64,000 nucleotides of DNA from M0108 sp964523415 (lineage in GTDB: Bacteria > Pseudomonadota > Gammaproteobacteria > Chromatiales > Chromatiaceae). Positions 1-7,521 of this stretch are shown here, piece by piece (position 1 is the stretch's first letter; every line of letters starts with the position of its first letter). Made by a program: the position numbers and the translations under genes. The notes below the pieces were generated by a model that was not told the origin of the DNA, made no database searches, and was given only the letters and a program-made list of their open reading frames with translations. Where the stretch lies: the NCBI GenBank assembly GCA_964523415.1, contig CAZFZB010000003.1, positions 1-64,000 on the forward strand, given 5' to 3'.

Positions 1-483
1 CAGGGGGGGAGCCGCGCCCGCAATGCCTCCCCACACGATATTCTGAGGGGTAGCCCGCTTGAGATAGCTCGTATAGATCACCGCATAACCGATAAAGGCG
101 GCAAAGGTCAGGGCGGCGGTCAAGGCGTTGACCAAGGTCGTGAGGATCAGCATGGACAGGGCGACGAGGGCCAGGGCAAAGCCGAGGGCATGAGGGGCAT
201 CGAGGTCACCGCTGGGCAGTGGCCGGTTGCGAGTTCGTTCCATGATGCCGTCGATACGCTGATCGACGACGTGGTTCAGAGCCGCACCCGCCGCCGAGGC
301 AAGCCCAATACCGAGCAGTCCGAAGACCAGGGACTGAAGGGGTACCATACCCGGGGTCGAAAGGAGCATTCCTACCAAGGCGGTAAACAGGATCAGCGCT
401 ACCACCTTGGGTTTGGTCAGATCGTAATAACGTCTCCAGGCTAGTTCCTGGGATTTGATCAGGGTTATCTCACTTGTGGCCAT
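1..483 (-). CDS. ctaB: Protoheme IX farnesyltransferase (heme O synthase), C-terminus beyond window
   Basis: UbiA-family integral membrane prenyltransferase that adds a farnesyl group to heme B to make heme O for the terminal oxidase. I translated the minus strand from ATG at 481-483: 161 codons stay open to the window edge, so the C-terminal part is missing. The Asp-rich prenyl-diphosphate site is visible around residues 70-90 (NHVVDQRIDGIMERTRNRP), followed by hydrophobic helices. The start overlaps the end of the SCO-like gene by 14 nt, so it is translationally linked to the oxidase assembly genes. In many proteobacteria ctaA (heme A synthase) lies just upstream; here it is absent. Confidence 0.93.
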   Translation of the reverse strand, partial: MATSEITLIKSQELAWRRYYDLTKPKVVALILFTALVGMLLSTPGMVPLQSLVFGLLGIGLASAAGAALNHVVDQRIDGIMERTRNRPLPSGDLDAPHALGFALALVALSMLILTTLVNALTAALTFAAFIGYAVIYTSYLKRATPQNIVWGGIAGAAPPL

Positions 484-1135
484 AGCCTGCACCTTTAATC
501 CAGTTCTTGGAGGCCTTGATCAGCCTTCCGATATCTTTGAGGGTATCCTTCGCCGGGGCGTCGGGCGCATAACGCATCATGAGGTTGCCCAAGGGATCCA
601 GGATATAGATCCGATCGAGGGCGGCATCGCCCTCCCGCAGGAGCCCCAACAACCGCTCCCCATCCGCTGCATCCGTCGAGGCCACCTTCATGCCGCCAAA
701 TTCGCGCTCTTGCTCAATGCCCATCATCTGACCACTCGGCTTGGTCAGGAGTAGTAACCGCTCCGTACTCAGGCTCGCCTCACCCAAGGCCAGGCGAATC
801 TGCCGCATGTCCCTTAGCCGCGCCCGACAGAAATCAGCGCAATCCCCCCCCGCCAAGAAGACCAGGGTCCACTTGCCAGCCAGGGCCTCGCGATCCAGGG
901 GCGCCCCCTCCGGGGTGACCAGGATCAGGTCAGCCGGGATCGCAACCACGGGGTTGATGAGTTCACCAAGGTTACTGCGCCCGCTTGGCAGATATTCCGG
1001 GTTGTAGTACAGAAACCAGGCCGCCAGCACGGGTGCGGCGAAGATGGCCACCATGACCAATAAGGGCCTGATGCTCGGCTTGGCTCGCACGCCATCTCCG
1101 ACAGCCTGGGAAGCAACCGCTTGCCGAGACCTCAT
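470..1135 (-). CDS. SCO1/thioredoxin-fold-like cytochrome oxidase assembly protein
   Basis: 221-aa membrane-anchored protein: one N-terminal helix (about residues 25-45) followed by a thioredoxin-like domain with a CxxxC pair (GDCADFC), as in SCO-type CuA chaperones. The ATG at 1133-1135 overlaps the SURF1 stop by one base; a longer reading would run into SURF1. Its place between SURF1 and ctaB is the usual place of this poorly characterised family in gammaproteobacterial cox clusters. A role in copper or thiol handling for CuA assembly is inferred from fold, cysteines and context; the sequence is too divergent from SCO1 for a firm name. Confidence 0.8.
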   Translation of the reverse strand: MRSRQAVASQAVGDGVRAKPSIRPLLVMVAIFAAPVLAAWFLYYNPEYLPSGRSNLGELINPVVAIPADLILVTPEGAPLDREALAGKWTLVFLAGGDCADFCRARLRDMRQIRLALGEASLSTERLLLLTKPSGQMMGIEQEREFGGMKVASTDAADGERLLGLLREGDAALDRIYILDPLGNLMMRYAPDAPAKDTLKDIGRLIKASKNWIKGAGYGHK

Positions 1136-1863
1136 CACAACACCCCCTGCCCGGTCCTGCGTACGGACAGTCGCATCCAGATGAGCAGGGCAATGACCCC
1201 AAAAGCAAACCACTGGATTGCATAGCCCAGGTGCATTCCCTCCTTGGGCATCTCCCGCGGCCAATCTCGTACGAAACCGCCCGTTGCTGCTGGATCCATC
1301 AGGATCACCACCGGCTGGATCGGATAGTCAAACCTGGTCCGATAAAGCTCCAGGGTGAGAAATGGCCAACACTCACCCCAACGGGTGACATCCGCTGCCC
1401 CGGAAAGGGTCATGGCCGGTGCACTCGGGATATAGGCATCCCCGACCAGGGTACGGGAACCCGCGGGGACGGGTGCTTCCGTAGGCTGTCCCTGGGTGTC
1501 CGCTGGGATCCAGCCGCGGTTGACCAGAACCCGCACCCCACCCGAATCGAGGCGCAGCGGGGTGATGACGTGATACCCGGTCTTACCGCCATAATGGCGA
1601 TTCTCGATCAAGAGTTGCCCTTCCGCCTCGAAGGTGCCGGTAGCGATCAGCCGGCGGTAACGCAAAGGCTCCGCAGAGGCTTCCAGGGGGCCCAGTTCAT
1701 AAGGGGACAGCAAGGAACGCCCCGCCAATTCGTTGGCCTGCAGGCGCTTTTCCTCGGCCCGACCAAGTTGCCAAATCCCCAGCGCGACGAACAAGGTCAC
1801 GCTCAACACCATCACTGCCGTCGGCAACCAACGGAATTGAATGTCATGGTGGCCAAAGCGCAT
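1135..1863 (-). CDS. SURF1 family cytochrome oxidase biogenesis protein
   Basis: 242 aa from the ATG at 1861-1863. Two transmembrane helices, one near the N-terminus ending in the SURF1 signature GIWQLGRAEEK and one at the C-terminus (AIQWFAFGVIALLIW), flank a periplasmic domain with the typical RRLIATGTF and VLVNRGWIP segments. SURF1 helps place heme in oxidase subunit I. Longer starts exist at 1893 and 1929; none has a strong Shine-Dalgarno, and I chose 1863 because it leaves the short tail before the first helix usual for the family. It is coupled to the downstream SCO-like gene by a 1-nt overlap. Confidence 0.9.
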   Translation of the reverse strand: MRFGHHDIQFRWLPTAVMVLSVTLFVALGIWQLGRAEEKRLQANELAGRSLLSPYELGPLEASAEPLRYRRLIATGTFEAEGQLLIENRHYGGKTGYHVITPLRLDSGGVRVLVNRGWIPADTQGQPTEAPVPAGSRTLVGDAYIPSAPAMTLSGAADVTRWGECWPFLTLELYRTRFDYPIQPVVILMDPAATGGFVRDWPREMPKEGMHLGYAIQWFAFGVIALLIWMRLSVRRTGQGVL

Positions 1864-1949
1864 GGGGATGCTATAGTCCAGATTGTGTTGCATCAAGATA
1901 ATGAGAGCTACCCAAGCAACGCATTCCACCCATCCAACGGAGATAAACC

Positions 1950-2165
1950 ATGGATCTCATGTTCAAGATTCCAGTACTGGCATTGCTGGCATTCATCCTT
2001 TTTTCCCTAGGCCAGGGGATGTATTACATGGCCAAGGACGACGGAGACGAGGACAAAACCCGCGTCGTCCGGGCACTGACCGTCCGAATCGTCCTGTCCC
2101 TAACTCTGTTCGGCCTCCTGATGCTGGGCTACATGTTCGGCTTCCTGGAGCCCCACAACGTCTGA
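1950..2165 (+). CDS. Twin transmembrane protein (DUF2909-like)
   Basis: 71-aa protein with two hydrophobic helices (about residues 5-28 and 44-64) separated by a charged DDGDEDKTRVV turn. GGAG lies 8-12 nt before the ATG. Small twin-helix proteins encoded opposite the cox genes, between coxC and SURF1, are common in gammaproteobacterial oxidase clusters. Function unknown; association with oxidase assembly is inferred from position. It is the only plus-strand gene in the cluster. Confidence 0.82.
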   Translation: MDLMFKIPVLALLAFILFSLGQGMYYMAKDDGDEDKTRVVRALTVRIVLSLTLFGLLMLGYMFGFLEPHNV

Positions 2166-2216
2166 CCTACCACAGGCGGACCCTTCCCAACCACACCTTC
2201 CGCCCCAGACACCGAT

Positions 2217-2237
2217 CTGGATCCAATTTGGATCCAG
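2217..2237. repeat. 21-bp palindrome between convergent genes
   Basis: Perfect inverted repeat CTGGATCCAA / TTGGATCCAG with a single-base centre. It lies between the end of the twin-helix gene (2165) and the end of ctaE (2328), which converge. The 1-nt loop and absence of a T-run argue against a simple intrinsic terminator; a protein-binding site or a cruciform-type bidirectional terminator are alternatives. Confidence 0.6.
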
Positions 2238-2327
2238 TCTGCCGTTTCCAGGCGAGTGACAACTCTTCGCCTCCACCCCTGACCGTTGGAGCCTCGTCAA
2301 CCAGGGACGGTTGTCAGCGGTAACGCC

Positions 2328-3203
2328 CTAGAGCCAGTAAACAAAAATAAACAAGCCCAACCAGACCACGTCCACAAAGTGCCAATACCAGGCTACGGCC
2401 TCAAAGGCGAAGTGGTTATGGGGTGTGAAGTGGCCCCTCCTGGCCCGGACCAGGATTACGGTGAGCATGACAGCGCCCATGGTGACGTGGAAACCATGAA
2501 AGCCGGTCAGCATGTAGAAGGTGGAGCCATAGGCGCCTGAGCCTAGCGTCAGATTCAGTTCGTGGTAGGCGTGGTAATACTCGAAGGCCTGCAGAAACAC
2601 AAAGAGGAAACCCAGCGCGATAGTGGCGGCGAGACCACGCACCAGTTGGGTGTTGTTGTGCACCTTCAGCCCCCAGTGAGCCCAGGTCACGGTTGCACCC
2701 GAGGTCAATAATATCAGGGTGTTGAGGGACGGGATACCCCAGGCGCTCATGGGGGTGAAGCCGCCACCAAGATCCTTGGGTCCCGCGGAGGGCCAAACGG
2801 CGTCAAACTGGCTCCACAACATAGCGTGGGTCTCAGCAAGATAGCCACCGCCGCCCAGCCAGAGCATGGACACATTGCGGATGTACCAGAGGGCACCAAA
2901 AAAGCTCAGGAAGAAAAAGACCTCCGAGGCGATAAACCAGAACATTCCCTGTCGAAAAGATCGGTCCACCTGGGCATTGTAGCGATCCGACATGCTTTCC
3001 TGGATAACCTGGCCGAACCAGCCATAAAACATGAAGGCCAGCAGGCAGAGCCCGGTCACCAAAATCAGGGAACCCAAGCTCACATGGTTGATGGCCAGGG
3101 CCGTACCCGCCAGCATTAACAGGATCGATAGCATGGCCGTGATCGGCCATGGACTCGGATCCGGGATAAAGTAGTCTTTCTGCCCGTGAATGGTTCCAGT
3201 CAT
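2328..3203 (-). CDS. ctaE: Cytochrome c oxidase subunit III
   Basis: 291 aa; the start at 3201-3203 has GAGGA about 9 nt upstream. Seven predicted helices; typical segments include MFWFIASEVFFFLSFFGALW (the Glu in helix III), GFHGFHVTMGA near the C-terminus and the final AVAWYWHFVDVVWLGLFIFVYWL. Subunit III stabilises subunit I and supports proton uptake into the D-pathway. It lies 28 bp downstream of ctaG, in the order ctaC-ctaD-small ORF-ctaG-ctaE. Confidence 0.97.
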   Translation of the reverse strand: MTGTIHGQKDYFIPDPSPWPITAMLSILLMLAGTALAINHVSLGSLILVTGLCLLAFMFYGWFGQVIQESMSDRYNAQVDRSFRQGMFWFIASEVFFFLSFFGALWYIRNVSMLWLGGGGYLAETHAMLWSQFDAVWPSAGPKDLGGGFTPMSAWGIPSLNTLILLTSGATVTWAHWGLKVHNNTQLVRGLAATIALGFLFVFLQAFEYYHAYHELNLTLGSGAYGSTFYMLTGFHGFHVTMGAVMLTVILVRARRGHFTPHNHFAFEAVAWYWHFVDVVWLGLFIFVYWL

Positions 3204-3231
3204 CCGCAAATGTCCTCGTGGTCGTGTTGGC

Positions 3232-3873
3232 TTATAGCGGCCTAGGGTTAGATTGATCCCCACCGGCAACCCCGCCTTGGCCCGCCGGTGAGGTCGCCTG
3301 TTGCACCACATTGGCCGCAGTCTTGGTATCGGGTGTGAATACCCGCATTACGCTGTAAGAAAGTGTGATGGAGTCCACATCGGGGGGGAGATCAGGTGAT
3401 ATCACGAACCGTACCGGCATCACCTTATGTTCGCCGCCCGCCAGGGTCTGCCGGGAAAAACAAAAACATTCCAACTTCGCGAAGTAGGGACTAGCCTTCC
3501 AAGGGTTGATGGCCGGAATCGCCTGCCCAGTCACCTCCCCCCCCGTCCGGTTCTCCACCACGAAGTTAACCAGCCTGGGCTCCCCCAACTGCACCCGCAC
3601 TTGGGTCTCCATGGGACCCAAGGTCCAAGGGAGATCCGGGTGGACGGTGGTATCGAACTTGACTGTCACCCAACGAACCGAGTTGTCCGCCGGGAGGATC
3701 CGGCCTGGCTCGGAATCGGTGGCAGCCATCCGCTTGACCGATTGCAAGCCCGTGGCTTCGCACAGGATCCCATAAAGGGGAACCATGGCGAAGCCGAAGC
3801 CGAACATTCCGACCGCCAATGCCACCAGCAGCCAGAGGGTACGGCGACGCCGATCTGGAGCTGGTGCATTCAC
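3232..3873 (-). CDS. ctaG: Cytochrome c oxidase assembly protein CtaG/Cox11 (CuB insertion)
   Basis: 213 aa, read from a GTG (3871-3873) overlapping the stop of the preceding 48-aa gene as GTGA. One N-terminal helix (LWLLVALAVGMFGFGFAMVPLY) followed by an intermembrane-type beta domain with the copper-binding CFCF motif (LECFCFSRQTL). Cox11 proteins deliver copper to the CuB site of subunit I. A TTG 13 codons further upstream also opens the frame but would lie inside the small gene. The Pro/Gly-rich C-terminal tail is not conserved. Confidence 0.94.
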   Translation of the reverse strand: MNAPAPDRRRRTLWLLVALAVGMFGFGFAMVPLYGILCEATGLQSVKRMAATDSEPGRILPADNSVRWVTVKFDTTVHPDLPWTLGPMETQVRVQLGEPRLVNFVVENRTGGEVTGQAIPAINPWKASPYFAKLECFCFSRQTLAGGEHKVMPVRFVISPDLPPDVDSITLSYSVMRVFTPDTKTAANVVQQATSPAGQGGVAGGDQSNPRPL

Positions 3874-4016
3874 AGCCCGCTCGCTTTGCCCATCTGATAA
3901 AGCCCGGTCCAAAAGGGAATCGAGGTCAGGAAGATGAAGGCAACGAAGGCGGCCAGCATCCAGGCTACACGCACATTCCTACGGCTTTGGTCCGGGGTCA
4001 TCTCATTGGCAATCAT
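3870..4016 (-). CDS. 48-aa single-helix protein, cytochrome oxidase small assembly type
   Basis: Small ORF found by reading between ctaD and ctaG: ATG at 4014-4016, TGA at 3870-3872. The product has a charged N-terminus (MIANEMTPDQSRRNVRVAW), one helix (about residues 19-40) and a short tail. Its stop overlaps the GTG start of ctaG by 4 bases, good evidence that it is translated. Tiny single-helix proteins between coxA and ctaG are a recurrent feature of proteobacterial oxidase operons. Role in assembly is inferred. Confidence 0.72.
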   Translation of the reverse strand: MIANEMTPDQSRRNVRVAWMLAAFVAFIFLTSIPFWTGLYQMGKASGL

Positions 4017-4094
4017 AAAATTACTCGCATCATCTCCAGGCGAAGCTCAGAACCGGTGGGGCGGGGCAATCCACGCCTCACCTGACTGACGCCC

Positions 4095-5708
4095 TTAATG
4101 GGCCAATTGCGGGGGGGTGGTCCAGCTATGGAAGGGGGGTGGCGAGGGCAATTCCCACTCCAGCCCTTGGGCACCTTCCCAGACACGTGCCTCTGCCTTG
4201 CGGCCACGGCGCACGGTGTCGATGATGATGTAGAGGAACAACAAGTGGCTGAGACCGAAGACGAAGGCCCCGATACTCGAGAGCATATTAAACTCGGCGA
4301 ACATTTGGTTATAGTCCACGATCCGCCGCGGCATCCCCGCCAGGCCAATGAAGTGCTGCGGGAAAAAGGTGATGTTGAAGCTAATGACGTTGATCCAGAA
4401 AAAGATCTTTCCAAGCCTCTCGTTGTACATGTGGCCCGTCCACTTGGGCAGCCAGTAGAAGACACCTGCGAACAAACCGAACACGGCGCCCGGGAGCAGC
4501 ACGTAGTGGAAGTGAGCCACCACGAACATGCTGTCCTGATATTGCATGTCGGCCGGGACCACGGCGAGCATGACACCTGTCAGACCGCCGAAGGAAAACA
4601 TCAATAGGATGGCCACGGCGAATAACATCGGCGTCTCGAAGGTCATGGAACCCTTCCACATGGTTGCCATGTAGTTGAAGACCATCAACCCCACCGGAAT
4701 GGAGATGAGGATGGTTCCGATCATGAAATAGGTCACCGCACCCAGGGACATGCCGATGGTGTACTGGTGATGAGCCCACACGACCATACCGATGGCCATG
4801 ATGGCCAGCATGCCACCCACCAGGGAGTTGTAGCCGAACAACGGCTTGCGGGAGAAGGTCGGCACTATTGCTGCCAGAATGCCGAAAGATGGCAGGATCA
4901 GGATATAGACCTCGGGGTGACCGAAGAACCAGAAGAGGTGTTGGAAGAGGACGGGATCACCACCGCCCGCCGCGTTGAAGAAGCTGGTGCCGAAGTGGCG
5001 GTCGAAGAGCAACATGGTCACGCCACCAGCCAGGACCGGGACCACCAGGATGAGCAGGAAGGCGGTCACCAGCCAGGTCCAGACGAAGATCGGCATCTCC
5101 AGCAGCTTCATGCCGGGGGCGCGCATGTTGAAGATGGTCACAATAATATTGATCGAAGCCAGCACCGAGGAGATACCCAACAGATGGATGGCAAAGATCA
5201 GGAAATCCATTGACATGCCGACCTGAAGCGACAGGGGCGGATAGAGGGTCCAGCCAGTGTTGATCTGGGTACCACCGCCCGGGAAGAAGGGGACGACGAA
5301 GGATAGAATCAGCATGATCCCGGCCGCAGGAAGGATCCAGAAGCTCAGGTTGTTCATACGCGGCAGGGCCATGTCGGGTGCACCGATCATGAGCGGGATC
5401 ATCCAGTTGGCCATGCCCGCCGCGGCTGGCATGACGGCGCCGAAGATCATCAGCAGGGCATGGTTGGTGACCAGGTTGTTGTAGAGATCCGGCTCCAGTA
5501 GTTGCAACCCGGGCATGAAGAGTTCGGCACGGATCAGCATGGCGCTCGCCCCGCCGAGAAAGAGCATGATCAGGGCGAACACCAAGTACATGGTCCCAAT
5601 GTCTTTGTGATTTGTGGAGTACAACCACCGACCGATTCCCTTGGAGGGTCCGTGGTGTTCGTGCTCGTGATCGTGATCGAAATCGTGATCCAGGGTCGTT
5701 GCGGTCAT
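4095..5708 (-). CDS. ctaD: Cytochrome c oxidase subunit I
   Basis: 537-aa heme-copper oxidase catalytic subunit with 12 helices and a His/Asp-rich N-terminus. By eye alignment: heme a ligands H83 and H401; heme a3 ligand H399; CuB ligands H264, H313, H314; crosslinked Tyr Y268; E266 in GHPEVY; D112 and the RMNN asparagines of the D-pathway. These mark an A1-type oxidase. The K-pathway differs: the positions of bovine S255, T316 and K319 read A279, V339 and M342 (segment ILAAIV and segment IPVGLMVFNY). Heme type (a or o) cannot be read from sequence. Confidence 0.97.
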   Translation of the reverse strand: MTATTLDHDFDHDHEHEHHGPSKGIGRWLYSTNHKDIGTMYLVFALIMLFLGGASAMLIRAELFMPGLQLLEPDLYNNLVTNHALLMIFGAVMPAAAGMANWMIPLMIGAPDMALPRMNNLSFWILPAAGIMLILSFVVPFFPGGGTQINTGWTLYPPLSLQVGMSMDFLIFAIHLLGISSVLASINIIVTIFNMRAPGMKLLEMPIFVWTWLVTAFLLILVVPVLAGGVTMLLFDRHFGTSFFNAAGGGDPVLFQHLFWFFGHPEVYILILPSFGILAAIVPTFSRKPLFGYNSLVGGMLAIMAIGMVVWAHHQYTIGMSLGAVTYFMIGTILISIPVGLMVFNYMATMWKGSMTFETPMLFAVAILLMFSFGGLTGVMLAVVPADMQYQDSMFVVAHFHYVLLPGAVFGLFAGVFYWLPKWTGHMYNERLGKIFFWINVISFNITFFPQHFIGLAGMPRRIVDYNQMFAEFNMLSSIGAFVFGLSHLLFLYIIIDTVRRGRKAEARVWEGAQGLEWELPSPPPFHSWTTPPQLAH

Positions 5709-5839
5709 GGCGGTCTACCTCGTGGAAGAGAGATCTCGTCCGCAACCCGGTACCCAGCTTGCACCTACTAGGCAACCTGACCAGTTCGGATTGCGGGAGA
5801 TTACGTTCATCTGTGGATCAAAGGGGGGTAAGGGTTGGC

Positions 5840-7000
5840 TCATTTGACCGCAAGGGTGCGAGCGGCACGGATATCCCGAGGCTGCACCACATCACCGGTA
5901 TTGTTGCCCCAGGCATTACGCTCGTAGGTGACAATAGAGGCAATCTCGAGATCGTTCAGTGCGTTCCAGGCGACCATCGCCGTACCGGGTCTACCGTTGA
6001 GCACCGTGTCCAAATGACCCGCGATGGGACCCGTGGCGACCTTGCTACCAGCCAGGGCGGGGAAGGCGGGCGGTAAACCCATACCATTGATCTGGTGGCA
6101 AGCACTGCACTTACTGTTGTACATATCCTGGCCCTTGGCCATCAAATCCTCCTTGGTCCAAGTCTTATCCACATTGGCCTCGGCAGCGGAGGCCAGCATG
6201 ACCTGTTTCTGATTGGCCATCCAGGAGGCGAATTTTTCCTTGGATACTGATTCGACCACGATAGGCATCCGGGAATGCCAGGTTCCGCACAATTCGGCAC
6301 ACTGCCCGGTGAAGGTGCCCTCGCGATTCAGATCGACCCAGGTCTCGGTGACATAGCCGGGGATGGCATCCTTTTTGACCGCCAACGCCGGCACCCAGAA
6401 GGCGTGGTTGACATCCGCCGAGGTATGCAGGAAGCGGATTTTAGTCCCAACCGGCAGAACCAGGGGGTTATCGACGTCCCTCAAATACATGTCCCCTGCC
6501 TTGTCCTTCGGGACATAGCGACTCTCGATGCGCACATGCCGCGGCTTGCCATCGACCTCTACCGAATGGTCCAGATACTCGAATTCCCACCACCACTGAT
6601 GGCCTACCACCTTGACGTCCATCAGGTCCTCCCCTTTCGGGACATCCCAGACCCTCTCGAGGGTCTTTTCAGCCTTGCTGGCGATGGTCATATCCACGCC
6701 TAGAACCAGGACCGGGACTATGACCCAGGACCAGCGTCCGAACCAGGATTCATGGAAATGTTGATCCGCCACATAACCCCGGCTCTTACGGTGATGGATC
6801 AGGGAATAGATGACGAAGGAGAAGATGATGACCAACAAGACCGTAGCAATGGTCGAGGTCAACATATGGATGTTGTAGATCTCCTGGGCCACGCCAGCGG
6901 CGGGTTCAGGGAAGTTGAGACCCATCTCGGCTGCCGCATAACCTGACCAGCAGGCAAAGAATAGCGAGGCACTAGTAGCCCCAATACGGTTTAGATTCAC
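5840..7000 (-). CDS. ctaC: Cytochrome c oxidase subunit II with fused C-terminal cytochrome c domain
   Basis: 386 aa, GTG start at 6998-7000 with AGAGGGG upstream. Signal peptide, two helices (about 46-70 and 90-108), a cupredoxin CuA domain with HQWWWEFEY (134-142) and ligands H199, C234, E236, C238, H242, M245, then a cytochrome c domain with CSACH (298-302) and probable axial M342. The fused heme domain identifies a caa3/cao3-type enzyme that takes electrons from a soluble donor. First gene of the cox operon; ctaD follows after 131 bp. A perfect FNR box lies about 256 bp upstream. Confidence 0.96.
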   Translation of the reverse strand: MNLNRIGATSASLFFACWSGYAAAEMGLNFPEPAAGVAQEIYNIHMLTSTIATVLLVIIFSFVIYSLIHHRKSRGYVADQHFHESWFGRWSWVIVPVLVLGVDMTIASKAEKTLERVWDVPKGEDLMDVKVVGHQWWWEFEYLDHSVEVDGKPRHVRIESRYVPKDKAGDMYLRDVDNPLVLPVGTKIRFLHTSADVNHAFWVPALAVKKDAIPGYVTETWVDLNREGTFTGQCAELCGTWHSRMPIVVESVSKEKFASWMANQKQVMLASAAEANVDKTWTKEDLMAKGQDMYNSKCSACHQINGMGLPPAFPALAGSKVATGPIAGHLDTVLNGRPGTAMVAWNALNDLEIASIVTYERNAWGNNTGDVVQPRDIRAARTLAVK

Positions 7001-7521
7001 TACCGGATCCCCTCTCGTAGTAAGGGTTGTACTTGCGAGACGAGGCCTGGGTTCAGAACCTCGATTTCTAGTGTCAATGATTGGCGCCTTGCGGGGTCAA
7101 CCACCCCTTGATTCGGGGGGGACGCACGTTGTCCGGTTCAACCAAAGGAACCGTAACTCCAGCTCAGCCCCAGCACCAGGGCGGGGCCTTAAGGATCGAG
7201 GCGTAAAAACATCTGTAATTAGGATGCGAGAAATCAATCTGAAGTGCAAATTATTTTGATCTGGATCAATATATCGGTATTTTCTTGTATATTTCACTAG
7301 CCGTCCCGTCCTGGGGGATTGTGATCCCCGGAGGAGTTGCCCCTCATCCGTGCCAGCGGGGTTATGTAGGCGCTCGCCCAGGGGTCAGACGTAGGGAGGC
7401 CGGAAGGTGATCGGGTTGTCGCCGTGCTTAGGCTGCGAAACGGGACATCCTAGGCCCCCTTTCGCCTTGCGCTCGGCGACCACTAGGAGACCTCGGCCCC
7501 CCTCCGGCGGCAGCCTTGCGA
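7001..7521. other. Intergenic region upstream of ctaC
   Basis: 521 bp between the end of holA and the start of ctaC, with no convincing gene. It should hold the cox promoter on the minus strand and the end of the holA transcript. The part around 7200-7300 is distinctly AT-rich relative to the window and contains the FNR-type box annotated separately. I could not assign unambiguous -35/-10 boxes. Confidence 0.6.
7256..7269 (-). promoter_or_regulatory. FNR/ANR binding box
   Basis: TTGATCTGGATCAA is an exact match to the CRP/FNR-family consensus TTGAT-N4-ATCAA and sits in an AT-rich stretch. The nearest gene reading away from it is ctaC. FNR-family iron-sulfur regulators act under oxygen limitation; here the box could repress or activate the oxidase operon. 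Its distance from the (unmapped) transcription start is unknown, so the direction of control is open. Confidence 0.7.

Noticed and set aside
1231..2010. 259-codon plus-strand frame opposite SURF1
   Set aside because: Overlaps a recognisable gene on the other strand along nearly all its length.
4536..4538. Gln instead of His at the Mg2+-site position (residue 391) of subunit I
   Set aside because: I recall the same Gln-Asp pair in betaproteobacterial oxidases, so it is not listed as unusual.
5840..7000. CoxB-cytochrome c fusion as a frameshift or assembly artefact
   Set aside because: Such fusions define known caa3-type oxidases; frame and motifs are continuous.
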